64,000 nt of DNA from Parietaria judaica (lineage: Eukaryota; Streptophyta; Magnoliopsida; Rosales; Urticaceae). Under the pieces are notes generated by a model. That model saw nothing but the letters and a program-made list of their open reading frames with translations. It was not told where the DNA came from and ran no database searches. Location of the stretch: positions 27,770,001 through 27,834,000 of the forward strand of contig OX940864.1 of NCBI GenBank assembly GCA_954871525.1. The letters run 5' to 3'. This document shows, piece after piece, positions 46,970 through 59,084 of the stretch. How positions within the stretch are numbered: the first letter of the stretch is position 1; every line of letters starts with the position of its first letter. The translations under genes and the position numbers were made by a program.

Positions 46970-47510
46970 TAGGGATTCAACCATGGTTGAAAATTTCGAC
47001 CATGTTTAATGACCATGGTTGAATCCTCCATGGTCGTAGGTTTCGACCACGGAATTGTTTCCATAGTAAAAAAGAAAATCCGACCACGGAAGGTATCCGT
47101 TGTTGGATGACAGTTCACGCCGCGTCGTGATGATAAACTAGCCGCGGCGTTATGTGTACAAACAACGGAATACTTCCATGATACAAATAAGTTGCGGCGT
47201 GTTTTGTGATCTCAACAACGGATTACTTACGTAGTTCGAGATGTTGTTAAGTGTGAATTTATGCCGCTGCATGACAAATAAGTCACGGCGTAATTGGGGC
47301 TCTCGACAACGGAATACTTCCGTGGTTCGAGGTGATGTTCCGAGTAAAATTATGCCGCTTCATGAAGTGAATGCGCCGCCGCCAATTTTGGTCACGCCGC
47401 GGCATAAATTGACTCGAAATAAGCATGCTCTCCGTATAATTTGTGCCCTTTTTACTCCGCGGCAGAAATTACTAACGCCGAGGCTTTATGTGTTCATGCC
47501 GTGGCCTTAA
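46970..47510. repeat. Left subterminal array of second CACTA
   Basis: It starts with a palindrome (ggattcaaccatggt at about 46973 and accatggttgaatcc at about 47012), followed by repeats of cgaccatgg/cgaccacgg, aacggaatacttccgtgg-type units and CCGCGGC or its decayed forms. It is equivalent in place to the array of the first CACTA but with partly different words. Confidence 0.82.
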
Positions 47511-47522
47511 TATATGGAAGCT

Positions 47523-47646
47523 GCGGTGTGGTTTTGTTTTTACCGTAATACCCTCCGGTTTATGAACCCCATCACGACACGAAATTAGTCGCCGCGGCGA
47601 GTTTCATAAACCAGAGGATATAACGGTAAAAAGCAAAGCCACGCCG
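47523..47646. repeat. Long inverted repeat near the left end of second CACTA
   Basis: The arm 'gtggttttgtttttaccgta' plus 'accctccggtttatgaa' is mirrored by 'ttcataaaccagaggat' plus 'aacggtaaaaagcaaagcca'. The centre contains one CCGCGG site. The arms are about 42 bp with a few mismatches. Confidence 0.8.
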
Positions 47647-48008
47647 CGCCTTATGATAATAAAGGTCCCCGCATGATAAATTAATCAATTAATTGTTTAA
47701 TTACTATTAATTGTTTAACGGTAAAAAATAGACCCTTTGAAATCTTTTTAATTATTTATTGAAACAATTAATTGTATATTTAAACAAGACGAAGTATAAT
47801 AAGAAGACTAATTTATATAATTTTTTTCAAACAAAACAAAATAACTAATTTTTCAAAGTAACTAAGTAATTGTTCAAAGTAAACATAAATTAATAACTAA
47901 TTGTTCAAACAAAATAAACATAACAACTAATTGTTCAAACCTAAATAAAAACTTAATAAACATAACAATTGTTCAAACATGAATTTAAAAACGTAAACAA
48001 ATAATCAT

Positions 48009-49346
48009 CTAATCATCGTCCTCGAGGTTGTCGTTGTCATTGTTATCGTCCTCGGGGTTCTCGTTGTTATCGCCGTCTTTGACTCCGTCGTTCTCGTCTC
48101 CGTTGTTCACTTCGTCGGGGTTCTCGGGTTTCTCGTGGTTCTCGAGGTTCATCTCATCACCGTTCCGGCCTCCTTCGTTTTCGCCCTCGCCGTTCCAGAC
48201 TGCTTCAGCAAATGCTGGCGGATACTGATCAGGAAATCCTATTGGCCATGGCATTGGTGGAAACTCATTTGGCACCTCAGATCTTGGGTAGACACCCGGC
48301 CAAAACGACCTACAATACGTATTTAACTCGAGAATTCCCCGAGCACCGTGAGCCACAAAGGCTCTCATGGGCGGATCATCGTAGTTAAGCTCCGGCATTG
48401 GTGGGTCGGCAACAGGTTGTGCCGGTATCTCAGCAGCCTAAACCATGAAATTCAAGCAAGATTAGATTGATATTAAATCAATAATAAGCAATTAAGCAAA
48501 TGAAGCTGTATACTTACCTCGTTTGCAGGTTGTGCTGGTATCTCATTCGCAGGCGCCTCAGCAACGGGTTCTTTCAAACTCCGGATCCAAGCCTCGTCCA
48601 TGTTCTTTCCATGCGGCACCTCCAGCTCGAGGTTATAATCCTCGATCAACCATGAAATTAAAGCAAGATTAAATCACTATTGAAACAACCTAATTTCACA
48701 ACTGAAGCTATACTTACCCCAGCATTCTTGCATAGAGCTGTGATAAAGAACGGGAAGCCAAGTGCGTTCTTTGAGGCGTCGTACGCCATGAGGGTCATGT
48801 AGAAAAAAATGAAACGACCGACGTCGATACTCAATCCCGTAACTGCGGCGTAGATCAACTTAAGAAAATTGGACTGGAGCTCCGTGAAGTGCAGATGCGG
48901 GAATATGTTTCCCCCAAAGAAGTACATCCAAACTTTAGCTATTCAATTCAACTGATTTTTATTCAGTCGTGACTCTCCAGCCCTATCGTTCCATTGAGCC
49001 CCAGAGGTAGCAATCGTCGCCGCAATGTTGTCGTAGAACTCTCGAGTCAATGCTTGGTCGCCCAAATGGTTGTGCTCGTTTTCCTCGTCGGTAAAGCTTG
49101 GGGTTCCAAAGTAGTCGTTAGTGACTTAAGGATTGATTGCAAATCGAATACCCCGACAATAAAAAATCCACTTGCTGACTCGTCGGGAAGAGCAACATAG
49201 AATTCGTGGACCAAAGTTCTCATCGCCTTAAACTTAGGCATGGTCATGAAATTATGCTAACCGCGTTGTTCGATACTTTCATTGAGAGCGTCGCCAAGGC
49301 CACCCATATTTGTAATCGGTAAGGTGGCAAATCCTCGCTCCAGGCA
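48009..49346 (-). pseudogene. 'Putative plant transposon protein' gene, downstream part
   Basis: This is the larger piece of the gene, separated from its start (58052-58231) by the LARD. The exons are 49346-48718, 48640-48518 and 48437-48009. Recognisable segments are ICLERGF near the insertion, HLHFTELQSNFLKLIYAA, DVGRFIFFYMTLMAYD, DEAWIRSLK, YDDPPMRAFVAHG and a long acidic Asn/Asp/Glu C-terminus. Lesions: a TAG near 49260, a frameshift near 49150, a TAA near 49127 and a TGA near 48943. The intron before exon 3 and the exon words before it look like a duplicate of the preceding intron and exon ('gagataccagcacaacctg' occurs twice). It is homologous to 21379-22698. Confidence 0.8.
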
Positions 49347-49351
49347 TATTT

Positions 49352-51541
49352 TGCTGGAATCGATATCGTTTAGACACCGATTCCGAGTCGTATCTGCGAA
49401 TCTAGACCTGAATCGGTCACCGCCGACTCGTAAGAAACTGTAATCATTGATTGAGGCACACGGTTGGACCTTTTAAAAAACTTTACGGGGCTAGAGTCCC
49501 ATACCAATAACCCTGTCAAACAGTCTGTATAAAAATCAACTTACAATTAATATCCCAAGATCGTGATGAATTAATTAAATTTAATTTATTAACATGTTTA
49601 TTGGTTTTAATCTGAGCCTTGAGTAAAAGTGAATAATCTCATAATCGATAAATACAAGAACGTGTACCTGTCACGTTCGACGATTCTGTCTGCGTTCTTT
49701 GATCTTCAAGAACTCCATGCCTTCTGATCCACATGCTCTTTGCGATTTTCTGTGAGAAGATAACTCCCAGTTGTCTTCCGTTGTATGACTCCGGGATAAC
49801 GTCGCTAAGAGCTTGGGCTCTTCTAGAATAACCTCTAAACCCTAAAATCAAAATCCCAGGAAGAATTTTCCTTGAGAAATTCGGAGGAACTGAGAGAGGC
49901 TGAGAGAAAACGACTTTTCTGACGTTTTTAGGATGTATTGTGTGTAATTTAGGGTTCCAGGGATCCCCTATTTATAGGCAGCTGATCCCAACAACTTTGG
50001 ATAGATTATCTAAACGAATATGGAGATATTCACTCAAATATTTGATTTAATGATTAAATCAAATAAAGAATAAATTCAAATCAAATCAAATCTTTTCAGA
50101 AAATACCCTAAAAGATTTAATAAATCAAATCTTTATATTTTCAAGATTTGAAATCACTATAATCATTACGATTATTTTCTTAATTAAATATTCTAGGAAT
50201 TAAATCCAATATTTAATTTTCTCTCAAATTCGCACGTAAAAACAACAACTATTTCGGCTTTTAAACCGTTTTAACCATAACTCTCAAACCGTACATCAGA
50301 ATTGCACGATTCAAAATGATAAATTCACAGAATTTGATTTCCCATAATCCTAGAATTATCTCCGGGTCAAATTCAATTATCAAATTTTCACATTCCCGGT
50401 CAGTACCAAATACTTTGATACTCTTGCCACTTTAGGTTAATCAGAGAATTCGTGACAAGAATCACGAATCACTCTTGATTGGATCTATTAAATTTTTAAC
50501 TAATATAATAAAAATAATTACGGTGTCATCCTTATGAAGCTACAAAGGGGACAAATGGACAACACACCCGAGCTACGATGAAAGTGTAGAACTTTCACCA
50601 ACTTTGGTAACATTCCACTATAGCGCGAAGCTGAACTCTCAAGTGTGTATAATTATATCTTCCTGATCACAGGTGTCCATTTATACAATCAGATATCTGA
50701 ATTGATCGATTTTCGTATTATTATGATTCTCATAAAAAAAAAGGGTAAATATATTATTACCGTTCTACCCTTTTTGATAACACTACCGTAATCTATGATT
50801 TATTGCAAACTACTCACTTATCGGGTTATCAATCCATAAGCTGGCCATGAGTACTTATTTGCTTCCCACAAAATCATAATAAGGAAATCATAAAGTTATT
50901 ATCCATATCTGTAATATGCAGTTTACTACGGCCAACCTTCCGATCCCAAAATAAAAGTGTTGGGGAAACATGATTGTAAACTGAAACGATTAAATCAAAG
51001 ATCGTTTAAGTTAAACTGCATAAACCCACATTACCTCAGGACATCAACTGATTTCATCTGATCATCTTAGCGACCTCATCGTACTTTCATCAGTGACAGA
51101 CTTACATGATGATTTCGGATATAAGTCTGTCCCTGTCCAGTATGAAGACACTTCATACCCGATGAACTTACTAGTGCATGGACAGCACTCTGACCCGGTA
51201 ATAGGTCATTACATAAATGTGATTTATTAAGTTCACCAGTAGTCGTTCCCAATCAGAAGTTCCCACTTCCGATCTAGACTATGGACCAATTTTAAGTTCT
51301 TTATTTATTTATGTTGGTCAAACCTCCTCACACAAAGACCTTGTGTGATGACTTTAACATAAATGCAAAAGTTTAAAGAACTAAGGATCAAACATTCAAT
51401 TTGATAATTAAATATATAATCCGTAGATAACTATATAAGATTAACATTAATAAGAACCTTTCATTCCTAGGTGAACGACCATAATCTTATACAAGCGGGA
51501 TTAGCATCTGATTAGAGGGCATATACAAAATATGTCCAACA
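49352..51541 (-). repeat. 3' LTR of LARD-like element (2190 bp)
   Basis: On the minus strand it starts TGTTGGACATATTTTG and ends CGATTCCAGCA. It contains a TATA box (ctataaatag, minus strand) near 49969-49978. It is longer than the 5' LTR because the latter has deletions. It is also homologous to the solo LTR at 30491-32613. Confidence 0.9.
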
Positions 51542-51550
51542 ATCTCCCAC
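51542..51550 (-). other. Polypurine tract of LARD-like element
   Basis: On the minus strand this reads GTGGGAGAT directly before the TGTTGG start of the 3' LTR, a typical plant Copia-type polypurine tract. Confidence 0.85.
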
Positions 51551-54500
51551 TTGCACTCTAAGAAGATGCATCAAGTCCTTAAATCTATTTTTTCATAAAA
51601 GTCCAATTCTAGACTATTTATTCAGAAAAAACAGTGTGGTCAATTAGCTATAACTATGTTATATTTATACGTCGCCTACAATCTTATCCAGAAGATTGTA
51701 TTCCTTGTTTACCCTTATATGGTTTAAAGCTCCCACACAACTACTAATGAAAATTAGTATAATGTTAGTGGTTTACCAATAAATTGAACTACTTTTATAT
51801 CTGTGAGGATATTGAGCTTGACTATATCAATTAATGTCCAAGACATATAAATTGCCACCACGAGGAATATGGGATCTAGGACTGCCATAAAGAATTGATC
51901 CATGTGATCACTCATATAATAAGGTTAGACATTAATTCTCGGATTACAAAAATCCTTAGTCTCTCATTTATGACTTCGTCATAAAATGCTACATGACTTG
52001 AGATATTAAATATCTCTTAATGTGATAGCATTTACGTTCCTCCGTTATATCCAGATAACGAGAAATTTTTATTCACCTGGTAAATTTATCAAGGACTATA
52101 CTAGTAATCATAATTACTACTGTTACATAGAGGTTCTTTCTAGTCCGCTTTCGCTGCGCACTCAGAACTTCTAACAGAAAAGGTAATATGTTGAACCAAT
52201 ATTATCATGTCGTTTTAATAATTACATCGACTCGATCTGTAATTATTTGTTTATATATCGAACTCAGAAAACCATAATTAAGCTAGTTAATGAGATTCTA
52301 GACGCAGGCCTCATTAACGTTCATGCTTCCGCTTTTAGGTTTATATACCTTAAGCTTCTAAGATTTGAAAATTTACATTAATCCGACACGGATAGAATTG
52401 TACCGTAAATTTGTCTCCAAATCTTAATTATACAAAATACAATCCGAAACAAATCCATAAAGATAACATCTAGTCAACCTTGCCATTCAGAAAGACAATT
52501 CAACATTTATCCGCCATCGCCGTTTGACGATATAGGCAATGGACAAGAGAATCTGGATAGATAGCATAGTAACCAGAGAGCAAAAGATTCTACCGTTTCT
52601 TTTCTCTCTTATTTCTAGGTAATAACCCTCGATTACTACTCTAGATATTAAGGCATTATCCTTCTGTCTATTCATCTCTCACTCTAGATACTTTCGGTAC
52701 ATTAACCGTTAACTAAGTACCTTGGTTCCAGATGTTGAATGTAGTCAATCTATTTTGTATCTTCTGCTATTATTCATAATTAGACTTCTTCAATAATTAT
52801 ATGAAGTTCAACGTATCTGTTTATTAAATAAACCTGTTGATAATAGTCGATACTCGTAGTCTCGGGATTGCTGACACAGCTCCTACTACGGCTGAGTATC
52901 CTAATAATTTCTAATTATTACTATGGTTTGTTATCTGGAAATCTTTTACGATTTAACATCAAATTGATGTTCATGGAATAAAGTGAACAAATCACCTTTA
53001 ATTAGACCCTGATTCCCAACGAATCTGGTCTACTAATTAACAACTTAGTTTAACATATATATTCCAAAAGACTTATATTCATGAAAGTGAATACTCTTTA
53101 TATATAATTATAAACTAATTCAAGTCCAAATTTAGATATATCATAAATCAAAGAATTGATTGTATACCCTGCTTGCTTTGAAAGCAAACATCCTTAAATG
53201 TTTATTATAGATTCAGGCATTAATTTCTAGGTTCGGATCACGTATCTGTTACACGAATGTAATAGTGTATCCGTAACCGTTTAACTGATGAAGAAATTAA
53301 TTTCTGTATCATGTTATCACTGAACTCAAAGTTCACACTCACTTAGTGATTAGCCGACGACATTTATGCTTGAAATCCTAAAACTTACAAAAGTTTATAT
53401 TTCTAGCATTATTTATAGATGCCATAATCTTGAATAACTCTCAGTCAATTGACAAAGTATTCATATTCTCCAGCTTGTTTATAATTGACCATAATACACA
53501 AAGTATTAACAAGCTCTTAGAGAATACTGGATCTTAGAACTTTCCCGAAAGAATAGTTTATTAATCATTTTAACCTTTAGATAAGATTCTCAAAGAAGCT
53601 GGGAACTGACGAACAGTTCACTCATTGGTCATTCTTGTTTATCTTATCTATATTAAGATGATTTATGATCCTATGGTATATTAATCACTATTAACCAATT
53701 AACGAATCTATTAAACATTTATTATTATTTCATAAGATTTAGAGTTTTTCGTTTATCAAGACAGTCAATATAAATGATAAAATCACTTCTCGAATAATAT
53801 CCAGATTATTCAAATGGTTAAGCCTTGCGACTTTTGTTTATATCGTGGAGATTGAATTTCCACTTAAAGTCTTGATTGTAAATAAATATGTTCATTAATG
53901 AACGATATTTATTAATACTGATGAATAGCTCCCACTATCTTATCTGAAATAATTCTCCCGTCAGTGACTAACGTAGTCAATTATGTTTTTATTCTACCGA
54001 AGAATATTTATGATGGTCTAAACCGAATAGCAAATTCAGTTAGAGGGTTTACCTCACCAATCATAGACACGGGTTAGGTTATTATCTTTTCTATGTTCAA
54101 GTTCTAGTAATTTTTCAGTATTGAACTATATTCAAATACATAGAACTACTCCCTTGTAATTCTAGTGAAAATACTGGATGTGAACAAAAGATAATTGATA
54201 AGTGAACAAGTCACTTATTATGGATTATTGTTGTTAATATTCCAATCCAGAGTATTGTTCGATAACGACATGATGAGGTGCGCTATAGCTAATTGACATG
54301 AACGAAACATTTATTAAAACTTATATAGGAGAATGTTTCGAGAGAAATTTGGGAATAGTATACTTTTGCATTGTATCGAGGGATAAATATAGGAAAAATC
54401 CTTACTTACTATTCTCAAGTTAATTTAGCAACTGATACGTGGTTGCAGCTTCTCCAGCAATACTAACCACGCACTAGCTAAATAGAGTTTGGTCTCAACT

Positions 54501-55596
54501 CTATTAATTCACGAAAACATACCAAAAGTTCTCACGTGAACTAACTACCCACTTTAGAACGGCCATGAAATGAATTGAATCATCATATGCAAGAGTAACC
54601 CACTCGTTTTCGGTTCACAGACTTAACTCAACCTTTCTGTAGGAGGCCAGATCTAGCTGACACGAGGTGTTATGCAGCCTGTCGTTGTACCGGCAACAAA
54701 TGGAGACCTTTCTACGCTAAACTCTTACTATTTTGACTACAAATGTTTTAACCATCTAAGATAAACACTGTTATCTAGCCATGGGCTCTAAACTAGGAAC
54801 TTACATTTTAATTATCTGGAATTAAAAAGAAATCTTATCGTTTTATAGGCTCATAATAAGCTTCCCATTAATGACCCATTAATAAGCTTATTCCCATGTT
54901 ATTATCATATACCAGGTATACTGCTAAGAACCTAGAATAAATCATATATTAATTACGGTAGTGATAGAATGAGGTGTGTTCTCCAGGCAGATGGGAGGGG
55001 TCCCTAACCAGTCACCCAGAAGTGGATGGTGAACTGGCCCCGCTTTTGATTCCCTCTTTCTTGACAAGAACACAATCTTCAAGAATTTTTCCGTAGTTAA
55101 TAATTAAGTTATTTATCGATTAATTATTTACTATCTATTACTCAATCGAAACCGCTCAGTAAAACCTAATGATACATAGACCACTATGTAATATAAACGT
55201 GTTAGATAATTGGATTAATAATTAAATTATTATCAAAGGAATATCTTATTAAAATGTCAATAACTAAATATATCCATTAAAGGAATTAATTATTCATTTT
55301 AATAAATTAATAAAGCCAATAATTAATTTAGAACTAAATTTAATTATTCATTATTAATAAATGCGAATATTCACGGGAATAATTAAAATAAATAAATTAT
55401 TTTATTTTTATCAAGGAGAAACTAAATCTAGGATCACGCATTTAATATTCGGTTTAAATTTAATTTTGCCAATTTAAAATAAAAATAAATACTAAATTAA
55501 AATTAAATCTCTTTTTAACCCGAATTAATAATATTGGGTTATTAATTATTTAATCAACCGAAATTATTAATTCACTTTAAAAAAAATTATAAATGC
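51551..55596. other. AT-rich non-coding interior of LARD-like element
   Basis: About 4 kb with no ORF above ~62 codons and no retrotransposon motif. The base composition is uniform. No RNA gene is recognised. Confidence 0.7.
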
Positions 55597-56230
55597 GTGT
55601 GGGCTTGCTATGGTCCGGCCCGTGGGCCGAACCAAAACCCTAGGCCGAACCCTAATGGGTTCGGTATCCTTTGGACAAGGCCCAATGGGCCTCGTCATAA
55701 TTCTGCAGTGGGGAAAACCCCTATGCCTCCTCCAATCGCCTGCCCGGCAGAACGTGGGCCGGTCCACAGCTTTTCGCCAGCTCGCTTTGGGCGAGCCAAA
55801 GCGAGCTGGGCTTGGCGCAAGCCAATGGGCAGACCCAAAGGTCTGCCGCATTAGTCCAAGCGCGGACTGGTTCGGGCTTGCGTCGGTGCAGTCCGACACA
55901 CCAGCTCGCATCACGCGAGCCGGTCCACTGCACAGCAAGGCAGCAGGTGCTGCCTCGCCATCACCAGCCCAGACACGGGCTGGTCTGCCTTCTCGCGCCT
56001 TCAGCCCTGACGCGGGCTGAACGAGATGACGATGCGGCTGGGAAAATCCCAGCCGCTTGCTGTGTTGCCGGGGAGCCCGATCTGGGCTCCTGAAATCCCG
56101 TGAGCCAACCCTCCTTAGGGCTGGTCGAATTGCCCTGCGACTTGGAAAATCCCAGTCGCAATTCGCGATTCATCAGGAAGCCGATTGGCTTCCCGAAAAC
56201 CTAATCCTAACGATGGCTTAGGGTTTCGAC
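55597..56230 (-). ncRNA. GC-rich stem-loop array in the LARD leader (candidate structured RNA)
   Basis: Within ~630 bp there are more than ten perfect or near-perfect stem-loops. The longest is 55777-55809 (14-bp stem, 5-nt loop). Others are at 55829-55846 (7 bp), 55904-55920 (6 bp), 55964-55983 (7 bp), 56001-56020 (7 bp), 56034-56056 (9 bp, loop aaaat), 56072-56090 (7 bp), 56137-56159 (9 bp, loop aaaat) and 56176-56193 (7 bp). The block lies just inside the primer site, where retroviral-type RNAs keep their packaging and dimerisation signals. Short ORFs across it overlap in several frames and have no domains. The structural reading is an inference from pairing; no homologous RNA family is known to me. 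Confidence 0.6.
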
Positions 56231-56392
56231 ATTGGCCGAACCCTGGCCGTTTCTAATTATATAAAATAAATTAAATAACAGAAAATACAAATATAATAAT
56301 CTAAGAATATTAATAAATTATTTTTACCAAAAATCAATTCCAAAATAATTCTTAAATTATTATCCCTAAATTAAATTAATTATTCATCGTAA

Positions 56393-56410
56393 ATCAGGGC
56401 TCTGATACCA
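56393..56410 (-). other. Primer-binding site of LARD-like element
   Basis: On the minus strand this reads TGGTATCAGAGCCCTGAT, matching the 3' end of initiator tRNA-Met, two bases from the 5' LTR. It shows the element is transcribed on the minus strand. Confidence 0.9.
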
Positions 56411-56412
56411 AT

Positions 56413-58051
56413 TGCTGGAATCGATATCGCTGTGATACCGATTCCGAGTCGTGCCTGCGGATCTAGACCCGAATCGGTCACCGCCTACTCGTAAGAAACT
56501 GTAATCATTGATTGAGGCACACGGTTTGACCTTTTAAAAAATTTGATTTAATTTGGAGAGATTATCTAAACCAATATGGAGATTATCTAAACCAATATGG
56601 AGATATTCACTCAAATATTTGATTTAATGATTAAATCAAATAAAGAATAAATCCAAATCAAATCTTTTCAGAAAATACCCTAAAAGATTTAATAAATCAA
56701 ATCTTTATATTTTCAAGATTTAAAATCACTATAACCATAATTTCGAAAATCATTACGATTATTTTCTTAATTAAATATTCTAGGAATTAAATCCAATATT
56801 TAATTTTCTCTCAAATTCGCACGTAAAAACAACAACTATTTCGGCTTTTAAACCGTTTTAACCATAACTCTCAAACCGTACATCAGAATTGCACGATTCA
56901 AAATGATAAATTCACAGAATTTGATTTCCCATAATCCTAGAATTATCTACGGGTCAAATTCAATTATCAAATTTTCACATTCCCGGTCAGTACCAAATAC
57001 TTTGATACTTTTGCCACTTTAGGTTAATCAGAGAATTCGTGACAAGAATCACGAATCACTCTTGATTGGATCTATTAAATTTTTAACTAATATAATAAAA
57101 ATAATTGCGGTGTCATCCTTATGGAGCTACAAAGGGGACAAATGGACAACACACCCGAGCTACGATGAAAGTGTAGAACTTTCACCAACTTTGGTAACAT
57201 TCCACTATAGCGCGAAGCTGAACTCTCAAGTGTGTATAATTATATCTTCCTGATCACAGGTGTCCATTTATACAATCAGATATCTGAATTGATCGATTTT
57301 CGTATTATTATGATTCTCATAAAAAAAAGGGTAAATATATTATTACCGTTCTACCCTTTTCGATAACACTACCGTAATCTATGATTTATTGCAAACTACT
57401 CACTTAGCGGGTTATGAATATGTAAGCGGGCCATGAGTACTTATTTGCTTCCCACAAAATCAAATAAGGAAATCATAAAGTTCTTATCCATATCTGTAAT
57501 ATGCAGTTTACTATGGCCAACCTTCCGATCCCAAAATAAAAGTATTGGGGAAACTTGATTGTAAACTGAAACGATTAAATCAAAGATCGTTTAAGTTAAA
57601 CAGCATAAACCCACATTACCTCAGGACATCAACCGATTTCATCTGATCATCTTAGCGACCTCATCGTACTTTCATCAGTGACGGACTTACATGATGATTT
57701 CGGATATAAGTCTGTCCCTGTCCAGTATGAAGACACTTCATACCCGATGAACTTACTAGTGCATGGACAACACTCTGACCCGGTAATAGGTCATCACATA
57801 AATGTGATCTTTATTTATTTATGTTGGTCAAACCTCCTCACACAAAGACCTTGTGTGATGACTTTAACATAAATGCAAAAGTTTAAAGAACTAAGGATCA
57901 AACATTCAATTTGATAATTAAATATATAATCCGTAGATAACTATATAAGATTAACATTAATAAGAACCTTCCATTCCTAGGTGAACGACCATAATCTTAT
58001 ACAAGCGGGATTAGCATCTGAATAGAGGGCATATACAAAATATGTCCAACA
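56413..58051 (-). repeat. 5' LTR of LARD-like element, with internal deletions (1639 bp)
   Basis: It is collinear with the 3' LTR but lacks about 500 bp corresponding to roughly 49478-49990, which includes the TATA box, and about 75 bp corresponding to roughly 51230-51300. A short duplication (gagattatctaaaccaatat) is seen at 56568-56600. The loss of the core promoter region suggests that this copy cannot start its own transcription. Confidence 0.9.
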
Positions 58052-58231
58052 TATTTGCCGCTTGCGTAAAACTTGAAATCGTTTCTTTGCCACTTCTGTG
58101 TTGAAATTGGGTACTTGAACGGGAGGTGCTTGTGGTACTTGTTCATCCTCGTTGACTTAAGGCAGGTTTTGGCTTGACGATCCGGACCTAACCACCATAT
58201 ATCCCCTAGCGCGTTTTGACTTGGGTGCCAT
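58052..58231 (-). pseudogene. 'Putative plant transposon protein' gene, 5' part
   Basis: It starts MAPKSKRARGYMVV, seven bases after a 3' splice site (ttttttatag), exactly as in the first CACTA (MAPKVRRGVRKE). A TAA near 58157 interrupts the proline-rich N-terminal region. The exon is cut at 58052 by the LARD and resumes at 49346. It is followed upstream by the leader intron with degenerate aatttcaataccc repeats (58560-58790) and a leader exon around 58912-59090 with donor gtaagt. Confidence 0.8.
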
Positions 58232-58559
58232 TGAAATCTATAAAAAAGAAAAGGTAGCATATTAACTTATTAATTTTAAGCAAAAAACTAATAAAGGAAA
58301 CCAATTATATAATCATATAAACTAACCAACTTAACTAATTAAACTCATTAATCAAAACAAAAAACTAATAACCAATTAATCAAACCAAAATCCAAGTCTA
58401 AAAAATTATTCTAAAAATCAAACTCATTCATATTATCTATCAAACCACTTATATAATCATATAACTAAACTAACTAAATTAATTGAACTAATTAATCAAA
58501 ATACAAAAAACTAATCAGATAAACAATTCATCAAACCAAAATCCAAGTTTAAACTTAAT

Positions 58560-58810
58560 CCGAAAAACTGAATTTCAATACCCAATTAAACTAAAACCCT
58601 ATTTCAAAACCCAAAACCCAATTTCAATACCCAAACCTAATTTTAAAATCCAATTTCAATAACCAATTAATTTCAAAACATAATTCCAATACCCAAAACT
58701 CAATTTCAATACCTAAACCTAATTTCGAAACCCAATTAATTTCAATTCACAAAACCTAATTTAAATTATATATAGATACAAAAACATAATTTCAATTCAT
58801 AAAACCTGTT
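58560..58810. repeat. Degenerate tandem repeat in the leader intron
   Basis: Repeats of 'aatttcaatacccaaaacc' with variations, in the same position relative to the start codon as the repeat at 22795-23130 of the first CACTA. Confidence 0.75.
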
Positions 58811-59084
58811 TTAAATGACTTAATTCAAACAATATTCAAATTATCTTTCGAATTATCACAAAAAAACAAAAAAATAAAAATAAAAACATTGCTTGAAATC
58901 GACACTTACATGTAGAGGTCGACGGCGTAGGGATGTGGGCGGCAAAGGTGGATGACGGCGTGAAGTTGTCGCGGCGAAATAGACGGCGGCACAAGGGCGA
59001 GAGCGAGAGAGAGATAGAGCGCGCTAGGGTTTGTTGACGGCGGAGTGAGAAATGAGCGAGGCTCGGGTAAAACTTTAAATACGA

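Larger units (their letters stand above)
49352..58051 (-). mobile_element. LARD-like non-coding LTR retrotransposon, minus strand
   Basis: It is flanked by a perfect 5-bp duplication TATTT (49347-49351 and 58052-58056) and bounded by TG/CA. On the minus strand it has a 5' LTR (58051-56413), a primer site (56410-56393), ~4.85 kb of internal DNA, a polypurine tract (51550-51542) and a 3' LTR (51541-49352). The internal region encodes no gag or pol domain and no ORF above about 120 codons, so it is a large retrotransposon derivative needing proteins in trans. It sits inside the single gene of the second CACTA, interrupting it near the ICLERGF segment. Confidence 0.92.

Noticed and set aside
55567..56173. 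Several overlapping ORFs of 70-136 codons on both strands in the GC island
   Set aside because: They overlap in all frames, have Pro/Arg/Gly/Ala-rich compositions expected from GC-rich DNA and contain no domain. The stem-loop explanation fits better.
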